NCBI RefSeq assembly: GCF_030815975.1
Contig: NZ_JAUSXL010000002.1
Location: 1,550,001 to 1,614,000 of the forward strand
Reading direction: 5' to 3'
Length of the DNA stretch: 64,000 nucleotides
DNA from: Variovorax paradoxus
GTDB lineage: Bacteria; Pseudomonadota; Gammaproteobacteria; Burkholderiales; Burkholderiaceae_C
Shown one piece after another: positions 59,023 through 64,000 of the stretch (positions within the stretch are counted from its first letter, which is position 1; the number at the start of each line of letters is the position of its first letter). Under the pieces are notes generated by a model. It was not told where the DNA came from. It saw nothing but the letters and a program-made list of their open reading frames with translations, and ran no database searches. Made by a program: the position numbers and the translations under genes.

Positions 59023-59391
59023 CTACTTCGGCGGCTGGATCGCGAGCGGCGTGGCGTAGGGCTCGATGCGCAGCAGCTCGTTCCTGAAGACGACGATCTG
59101 CTTGAGCGGCGCCTGCACCAGCGCGCCGCCCGCGTCCTTGTGCGAGGCGTACTGCCAGAGCGTGAGCTGGCCCTTGGCCGAAAGCTGCGCGGCCAGCCGT
59201 TCCACGGCAGGGTTGGAACCCGGGCCCAGCTGCGCCGCATCGGCGCCCACGATCACCTCGTCGCGCGGCGAGACCAGCTTGAAGAGCTGCACGGATGCCG
59301 CCGCCTGGGCGCGCACGGGGCGCACCGCCAGCGCGGCGGGAAGTAGCGCGACCCCAAGCAGGGTGCGGCGGGGAAGCGTGTTCGTCGTCAT
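59023..59391 (-). CDS. Small exported protein of unknown function
   Basis: The 122-residue protein starts MTTNTLPRRTLLGVALLPAALAVRPVRAQ, a signal peptide with a twin-arginine-like PRRTLLG. The mature part (~95 residues, with SVQLFKLVSPRDEVIVGADAAQLGPGSNPAVERLAAQLSAKG and QIVVFRNELLRIEPYATPLA) has no motif I recognise; it looks like a small alpha/beta or beta protein. It converges on tgt and diverges from an SDR gene. The ribosome site is weak, so the start is tentative. Confidence 0.65.
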   Translation of the reverse strand: MTTNTLPRRTLLGVALLPAALAVRPVRAQAAASVQLFKLVSPRDEVIVGADAAQLGPGSNPAVERLAAQLSAKGQLTLWQYASHKDAGGALVQAPLKQIVVFRNELLRIEPYATPLAIQPPK

Positions 59392-59527
59392 GGAGAGGAG
59401 CGTAGCCGCGCGTGCCCGCGCCGGCCATTCGCCGTAAGCCATACGCCGGCCGGCGGCCCCTCGCTCGGCAGGGGCACGCCCATCCGGTACGCTTGCCGCC
59501 CGTGTCCATCGCTGTTGCTGCATTCAC

Positions 59528-60310
59528 ATGACCGACGCCTCACCACTTTCGCCCTACACCGCCCGCTATCCCTCGCTGGCCGGCCGCACCGTCTTCATCT
59601 CCGGCGGTGCGAGCGGCATTGGCGAGGCGCTGGTGCGGGCCTTCCATGCGCAGGGCGCGAAGATCGGCTTCTGCGACCTCGACGCGGCCGCCGGCATCGC
59701 GCTCGCGGCGCAGCTGCAGGGCGACACGCCCGCATTGTTCATCGCGTGCGACGTGACCGACACGGCGGCGCTGGCGGCCACCATCGCCTCGGTGCGCGCC
59801 CAATTCGGCCCGATCGGCGTGCTGCTCAACAATGCCGCCAACGACCGGCGCCACGAGATGGCCGACGTCACGAGCGAGGACTTCGACCGCCTCGTGGCCG
59901 TCAACTTCAAGCACCAGTTCTTTGCCGCGCAGGCCGTGGCCGACGACATGCGCGCACTCGGCGGCGGCTCGATCATCAATTTCGGCTCGATCAGCTGGAT
60001 GATCAAGGGCCGCGGCTACCCGGTCTACCAGGCCTGCAAGGCGGCCGCGCGCGGCCTCACGCGCTCGCTGGCGCGCGACTTGGGCAAGCAGAACATCCGC
60101 GTGAATTCGATCGTGCCGGGCTGGGTGATGACCGAGCGGCAGATCAAGCTGTGGGTCAAGCCCGAGTCGGCCGCGGAGATCGATGCGTCGCAATGCCTGC
60201 CGGGGCGCGTGATGGCGGAAGATATCGCGGCGATGGCGCTGTTCCTGGCGGCCGACGATTCGAAGATGTGCACCGCGCAGGACTACGTGGTGGATGCCGG
60301 CTGGACATGA
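59528..60310 (+). CDS. SDR-family oxidoreductase, sugar/aldose dehydrogenase-like
   Basis: The 260-residue short-chain dehydrogenase has FISGGASGIGEALVRAFHAQGAKIGFCDLD, LLNNAANDRRHEMADVTSEDFDRLVAVNFKHQFF and the active site IINFGSISWMIKGRGYPVYQACKAA (Ser and the YxxxK set). The PSLAGRTVFISGGASGIG start and these details resemble aldose 1-dehydrogenases for arabinose, xylose or galactose. If it oxidises xylose it could serve the sugar brought in by XylFH, but it is 40 kb away and the substrate is not shown. It is followed by a terminator. Confidence 0.9.
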   Translation: MTDASPLSPYTARYPSLAGRTVFISGGASGIGEALVRAFHAQGAKIGFCDLDAAAGIALAAQLQGDTPALFIACDVTDTAALAATIASVRAQFGPIGVLLNNAANDRRHEMADVTSEDFDRLVAVNFKHQFFAAQAVADDMRALGGGSIINFGSISWMIKGRGYPVYQACKAAARGLTRSLARDLGKQNIRVNSIVPGWVMTERQIKLWVKPESAAEIDASQCLPGRVMAEDIAAMALFLAADDSKMCTAQDYVVDAGWT

Positions 60311-60343
60311 AAAAAGCCTCGCGCAACGCGCGAGGCTTCTTCG
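60310..60343. terminator. Rho-independent terminator between convergent genes
   Basis: GCCTCGCGC (60316-60324) and GCGCGAGGC (60328-60336) form a 9-bp stem with an AAC loop. Six A on the left give a T run for minus-strand transcripts; the right side reads TTCTTC. It serves mainly the DUF3597 gene side and also the SDR. Confidence 0.85.
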
Positions 60344-60387
60344 GGAAACACCGCGGAACCGGCTTCGCCGGGCCGCAGGTGGTTTGC

Positions 60388-60768
60388 TCAGTCCCGCAGT
60401 TCTGCAGGCACCTTGCCGCCATTGGCCGCGAGCTTGGTCATGACCTGGCGGTGCAGCCAGATGTTCATCTTGGCGCTGTCGCTGGTGTCGGCGCCGTAGC
60501 TCAGCTCGGCGGCGAGCTGCTTGCGCGCGTCGAGGCTGCTGTCCAGGCCGAGCAGCTTCATCAGGTCGACGATCGACGTGCGCCAGTTCAGGCTGCTCGC
60601 GCCGGGCATGCCGTCGAGCAGGGCCTCGACGTCCACCACCGTGATGGCGGGGGGCGGTGCCGCGGCGGCCGGTGCGCCTGCGGGCGCAGGGGCTGCCGGA
60701 GCAGCAGGTGCGGGGGCGGCGTTCGCGGAAGGGAAAATCTTGGAAAGGATGCTGCCGAAAATGCTCAT
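60388..60768 (-). CDS. DUF3597 domain-containing protein
   Basis: The 126-residue protein begins MSIFGSILSKIFPSANA, followed by an Ala/Pro-rich linker (PAPAAPAAPAPAGAPAAAAPPP) and the DUF3597 core VVDVEALLDGMPGASSLNWRTSIVDLMKLLGLDSSLDARKQLAAELSYGADTSDSAKMNIWLHRQVMTKLAANGGKVP. The function of the family is unknown; it is common in Burkholderiales and may be a stress or membrane-associated small protein. It lies downstream of a zinc-ribbon membrane protein gene, 98 bases apart. Confidence 0.85.
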   Translation of the reverse strand: MSIFGSILSKIFPSANAAPAPAAPAAPAPAGAPAAAAPPPAITVVDVEALLDGMPGASSLNWRTSIVDLMKLLGLDSSLDARKQLAAELSYGADTSDSAKMNIWLHRQVMTKLAANGGKVPAELRD

Positions 60769-60866
60769 GCTTTTTGCTCCGTCGAGGTTGATGGCTGACT
60801 GAAAACCGCGGCAGCGTCTGTATGTGCCGCAGCCGGCGGTTGTAGCACGCGCATGCGGCGCCGCCG

Positions 60867-61988
60867 CTACACGGCCGGCTTCAGCGGTCCACCGGGCGTG
60901 AACGAATCCACAGACCCGGACGCCGATCCGCCAGCCGCCACCTGCGGCACGCGCGGCAGAGCGGATGTACCGCAGGCATGGCAGAACTTCGAGAACGCGC
61001 TCTTGCGCGCCTCGCACTGGCCGCAATGGTCGAACAGGCCGATGCCGCAATGCGGGCAGAAGTCGATCCCGTCGTTCTTCAGGTCCACCGGGCGTTCGCA
61101 GCCGGGGCACACGCCCTTGCCGAGCCGCGCGAGCGCGACGTCGTAGCTGAGCTCCTCGCGGCGGACCTGGTCGGGCTGCTGCTCGGCGAGCTTCTGGCGC
61201 GCGAGGTAGGCGTTGAGCGCCACGATCGCATAGCGCCCCACGAGCACCGTGACCACAATGCCCACCACGTAGCGCACATAGCCGCCGTAGCTCGGCAGGT
61301 AGGGCACCAGTTCGACGAAGAAGGCGAACAGCGCGAAGAAGATGAAGCCCCAGACGAAGGGCCAATAGGTGCTCTTGCGCTTTTTCGCGAACAGCCAGCC
61401 GGCCACGACCAGGAGCGGCAGCGTGAGCACCAGGCGGTAGGCGAACACGCGCAGTTCGACACGGCGGTACTCGGCATCGAGCTTTTTGCGCGCATCGCGC
61501 TCCAGCAGCGACAGCGCCTCGCGGGCGCGCTGCTCGGCCTGGCGCGCGTCGAGCACGATCTGCTGCTGCGCATTGGCCAGGCGCTGGACCTCGTCTTCCT
61601 TCTGCTTGAAGGCATCGAGCGCCTTGGTGCGCACGATCAGCTCCGTGTCCTGGTCGGGCTGCGCGGTGGCCCGCCGCGTGGCGATCCAGTTGCCGAAGGT
61701 CTCGCGGGCGTTGGCGCTGGCCTGCCGTGCGGCGCTCTGCTGCAGGCGGATCTGCTCCAACTGCCGCGTGGCCTGCAGCTCGGTGGCCTCCGACGCCTTG
61801 ATGGTGCTGCGCAGCGGCTCGGCCGCGGGGCGGTCGATGAAATCGTCGAGCTGAAGCACCCGCTCGACCCGCGGCAGGTCGTTCACGACGGCGCCGCCGA
61901 GCCCGATCAGGAAGCTCGCGAACACCAGCGCCACAAGCCAGAGCCCACGGCGAAACCATTTTTCGGACAGACGCAATGACTTGCTCAT
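60867..61988 (-). CDS. Membrane protein with coiled coil and C-terminal zinc ribbons
   Basis: The 373-residue protein has an N-terminal membrane helix (GLWLVALVFASFLIGLGG), a long Glu/Gln/Ala-rich coiled coil (about residues 55-175) that would lie in the periplasm, and three further hydrophobic segments (about 180-265). The C-terminal cytoplasmic part has two zinc ribbons, CPGC...CPHC and CGQC...CHAC. I do not recognise a named family. The layout suggests a membrane-anchored scaffold or sensor. It is the first gene of the 60388-61988 group, 30 bases beyond the DUF2145 gene's stop. Confidence 0.75.
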   Translation of the reverse strand: MSKSLRLSEKWFRRGLWLVALVFASFLIGLGGAVVNDLPRVERVLQLDDFIDRPAAEPLRSTIKASEATELQATRQLEQIRLQQSAARQASANARETFGNWIATRRATAQPDQDTELIVRTKALDAFKQKEDEVQRLANAQQQIVLDARQAEQRAREALSLLERDARKKLDAEYRRVELRVFAYRLVLTLPLLVVAGWLFAKKRKSTYWPFVWGFIFFALFAFFVELVPYLPSYGGYVRYVVGIVVTVLVGRYAIVALNAYLARQKLAEQQPDQVRREELSYDVALARLGKGVCPGCERPVDLKNDGIDFCPHCGIGLFDHCGQCEARKSAFSKFCHACGTSALPRVPQVAAGGSASGSVDSFTPGGPLKPAV

Positions 61989-62018
61989 TTCATTCTTTCG
62001 GTGAGAGAAAGGAATTTC

Positions 62019-62816
62019 TTACTGCAGCTTCAACGCCACCGGCGCCGCGCCGAGCCCCGCGCGCGGCATCCACGCGAACACCGAATCGACCGTCACCGTC
62101 TCGATGCGGTCCGAGAACCGCTTCTCGTTCGGATGGTCGTCGAAGGTCACATTGGCTGAGCCCACGCGGCCGCCCAGCCGAGTGAGCGGGCCGAGCCGCA
62201 GTGTCGTCGGTTCGTAGCCCTTGAACTGCATCCAGGCCTGCGCCTGCACGCGGCTGCCGATGGTGGTGGGTTCCATGGCCGCGGCCAGCGTCTCGACTGC
62301 CCACTGGTTCGACTGCTGGTACTTCTGCCCCCAGGCGTAGCTCACGATGCTGTAGGGCGCGATGTTCAGCCGCACGATGCGCGCAGGCGGCTCGTGCAGC
62401 GCGGCCAGCAGCTGCATTTGCACGGCGGGCGTGGGCACGACCCAGGCGGCCTCGTAGCGCCACAGGTCGTCGAGGAAGAACTCGCCGAGCCCCTGGCGGT
62501 AAACGGCGGCCACGGCGGTGCCGCACTGGTTGAGCTTGTGCACCACGCGCCACGGACCCTCGTCGGTCTTGTAGGCGATGCCCAGGTGCGAATAGCGCAG
62601 ACCGTACTTGCCCAGGTCCTGCCCGGCGCGCGCCAGCAGCACGACGCGCGCGCCGCTCGCATCGAGCTGCTGCGAGGTGCGCTCGGCCATCTGCATGCCC
62701 TTGGCGATCAGCGCCGCGGTCGGCCGGGCCTGCTCGCAGGAGCGGCCGGCCTGCGCCTGCAGCGGCAATGCCGCCGCGAGCGCAAGCAGCAGTGCAGGGA
62801 AGAGCGCGCGTTTCAC
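62019..62816 (-). CDS. DUF2145 domain-containing exported protein
   Basis: The 265-residue protein starts at a GTG and has a signal peptide (VKRALFPALLLALAAALPLQAQAG) and the DUF2145 core (RTSQQLDASGARVVLLARAGQDLGKYGLRYSHLGIAYK, WRVVHKLNQCG and YSIVSYAWGQKYQQSNQWAVE). The Cys and His residues in such segments recall NlpC/P60-like amidase cores, but the assignment to a reaction is not certain. The GTG overlaps the preceding stop by four bases, so translation is coupled to the small exported protein gene upstream. Confidence 0.85.
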   Translation of the reverse strand: MKRALFPALLLALAAALPLQAQAGRSCEQARPTAALIAKGMQMAERTSQQLDASGARVVLLARAGQDLGKYGLRYSHLGIAYKTDEGPWRVVHKLNQCGTAVAAVYRQGLGEFFLDDLWRYEAAWVVPTPAVQMQLLAALHEPPARIVRLNIAPYSIVSYAWGQKYQQSNQWAVETLAAAMEPTTIGSRVQAQAWMQFKGYEPTTLRLGPLTRLGGRVGSANVTFDDHPNEKRFSDRIETVTVDSVFAWMPRAGLGAAPVALKLQ

Positions 62817-63271
62817 GACAGCCTCTCGTTGTGCAGCAGCGCGCGGCCGATGGCATTGGGCACGAAGGCCAGCACCTCGCCCGCGGCCGACAGCACGACG
62901 CCGCTGCCGATCACGCTGACCAGCACGCCCGTGCCGACCGCCGCCGACACGCCATTGGCGGCGCGCCCCATCACCTTGACGCTGGCACGCGCGCCGTCCG
63001 AGGCGCGCTCCAGCAGGTAGACCGTGCCGTCGGCCGAGGCCTCGACCGCCACCACCGTGAGCATCGAGCCTCCCACCGAGAGCGCGGCGGGCAGCGCGAC
63101 CACGGCCGTCGCGGAGGCGCCCACCGCCGAAGCGGCCCCCACGACCGAGGCCACCGGCAGCAGCGAGAGTTCGGCCGAAGCCTCGCTCTGCGCCTGGGCA
63201 TGAAGAGGCAGCATGGCGCCAGCGAACGCGGTGCAGGCGGCGACCAGAAGGGCAGCAACAGATTTTTTCAT
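62813..63271 (-). CDS. Small exported protein partner of DUF2145
   Basis: The 152-residue protein has a signal peptide (MKKSVAALLVAACTAFAGAMLPLHAQAQ) and an Ala/Val/Gly-rich, hydrophobic mature part (VVGAASAVGASATAVVALPAALSVGGSMLTVVAVEASADGTVYLLERASDGARASVKV). No family is recognised. It overlaps the DUF2145 gene by four bases, so the two are probably made together and may act together in the envelope. A start 14 codons upstream is possible but less likely. Confidence 0.75.
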   Translation of the reverse strand: MKKSVAALLVAACTAFAGAMLPLHAQAQSEASAELSLLPVASVVGAASAVGASATAVVALPAALSVGGSMLTVVAVEASADGTVYLLERASDGARASVKVMGRAANGVSAAVGTGVLVSVIGSGVVLSAAGEVLAFVPNAIGRALLHNERLS

Positions 63272-63309
63272 GGCGGTCTTTCGTGGGTTGATGAAGAGGA
63301 ATGCGGCGC

Positions 63310-63813
63310 TCATTCGGCCGAGCCGGCAGCAGCGGCTTCCTGGCGCGCGGCGCGGCGGCCTTGCAGCCGCGCTTCGACCAGATCGGCTTCATGGCGGTCG
63401 CGCAGGGTCTTGGCCAGCGTGAAGGCCGAGCTGATCAGGAACAGCCAGCTCACGCCCAGGAAGGCCTTGTAGGCGTCGTTGATCTCCATGCGGACCAGGC
63501 CCCAGCCGGTCAGGCCCATTGCGGTGAAGAAGCTGCCCCAGACCACCAGGCGCCACATCGGCACGTCGCGGCTCGCCGTGCCGCCGGCGTTCGCGTGCTG
63601 GTTGTCGCGAATGAACTTGGCCAGCATGAAGGCGGTGCTCAGGCAGAACACATAGCCCATCACCATGAACGCACGGTCCAGCGCCTCGCCCGGCAGCCAG
63701 CTCAGGCCGGTGGCACAGAGGAACACGGCGATCGCGAACGAAGCCCAGACCTGGAACTGCCAGGCCCGCGTGTCGCGCTGGATCGAAACGGTGGTGGAGG
63801 GGAAGGGTTGCAT
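63310..63813 (-). CDS. YiaA/YiaB-family inner membrane protein
   Basis: The 167-residue protein has four hydrophobic segments arranged as two repeats (WQFQVWASFAIAVFLCATGLSWLP with AFMVMGYVFCLSTAFMLAKFIRDN, and WRLVVWGSFFTAMGLTGWGLV with AFLGVSWLFLISSAFTLAKTLRD), the YiaA/YiaB tandem fold. Function is unknown, with links to envelope stress in enterobacteria. The ATG at 63813 gives MQPFPSTTVSIQRDTRAW. It lies upstream of the small exported protein and DUF2145 genes, 38 bases apart. Confidence 0.85.
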   Translation of the reverse strand: MQPFPSTTVSIQRDTRAWQFQVWASFAIAVFLCATGLSWLPGEALDRAFMVMGYVFCLSTAFMLAKFIRDNQHANAGGTASRDVPMWRLVVWGSFFTAMGLTGWGLVRMEINDAYKAFLGVSWLFLISSAFTLAKTLRDRHEADLVEARLQGRRAARQEAAAAGSAE

Positions 63814-63961
63814 GAGTGCCTCGCGGCGTAGTGAAGGTGAGCGAATGATGGTTCGCTCCCGCACCGCGGGGCTCGAATGCTTCGACCAGTTCCGGTTTGG
63901 GCCGCTATGGGTATCTCGAAAAGATACTTTCCGGCACCTTGCGCGCCGGAGAGGCCGCGCC

Positions 63962-64000
63962 TCAGGCGGCCAGCAATCCGCTCACGCGCTGCTGCAGCGC
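63962..64000 (-). CDS. C-terminal fragment of a gene cut by the window end
   Basis: On the minus strand an open frame enters from the window edge and stops at 63962-63964, reading ALQQRVSGLLAA before the stop. Too short to identify. The frame choice rests on there being no other open reading in this stretch, so confidence is low. Confidence 0.35.
   Translation of the reverse strand, partial: ALQQRVSGLLAA

Overview
The window is GC-rich DNA of a betaproteobacterium, most likely a Variovorax-like member of the Comamonadaceae. This placement rests on recognised gene families and gene order (two Bug-type solute receptors, recG-oxyR adjacency, a rplN-to-rplQ ribosomal operon, queA-tgt, DUF1840, DUF3597 and DUF2145 proteins). 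It was not tested by any search. Coding density is high and no prophage, CRISPR array or transposase was seen.

Layout: 1-2957 is the end of a branched-chain-type (liv) ABC operon with a PaaK-like CoA ligase. 2988-8146 holds a PfpI-type protein, a Bug receptor, a polyglycine lipoprotein and a LuxR-type regulator. 8180-14190 carries two different PQQ dehydrogenases, a soluble one with a cytochrome c domain and a membrane glucose/quinate type, on either side of an AcoR-like regulator that lacks the AAA+ domain. 14306-18979 is a xylose-type ABC operon (xylF, xylH, a single-domain ATPase, a ROK regulator) with a palindromic operator upstream and a 277-bp inverted-repeat element inside it. 19230-21517 is a VOC protein, an orphan amino-acid receptor and a LysR regulator. 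21511-26337 is an iron-uptake locus: Fur box, a TonB siderophore receptor that carries a frameshift, and a PepSY/flavodoxin reductase. 26445-28937 encodes the two E1 subunits of a 2-oxoacid/acetoin-type dehydrogenase and a MarR regulator; the E1 alpha gene carries an in-frame GC-palindrome insertion. 28941-31829 has an SDR and a divergent LysR gene around a palindrome, then a second Bug receptor. 31844-33448 is DUF1840 and cyclopropane fatty acid synthase.

33604-40511 is a catabolic operon best read as aerobic 2-aminobenzoate (anthranilate) degradation through CoA thioesters: a monooxygenase/reductase fusion, a MarR regulator, an enoyl-CoA hydratase, an acyl-CoA dehydrogenase, a benzoate/2-aminobenzoate-CoA ligase and a RidA-type imine deaminase. 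Ligation to CoA, dearomatising hydroxylation and reduction, enamine or imine hydrolysis and beta-oxidation-like steps would follow one another.

40656-49568 is the spc/alpha ribosomal operon on the minus strand (rplN to rplQ with secY and rpoA), ending in an initiator tRNA-fMet and a terminator. It has a strong sigma-70 promoter, a structured leader and two attenuator-like hairpins near its distal end. 49830-60310 is mostly housekeeping: phytase-like esterase, proC, ubiA, dps, oxyR, recG, queA, tgt, a small exported protein and an SDR. 60388-64000 is a run of poorly characterised minus-strand genes (DUF3597, a zinc-ribbon membrane protein, DUF2145 with a small exported partner, YiaA-like) and a cut-off C-terminus.

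No single wholly new system stands out. The most interesting signals are repeats invading coding and operon sequences, the AAA+-less regulator between two PQQ enzymes, the anthranilate-CoA cluster, and odd residues or insertions in Dps and Tgt.
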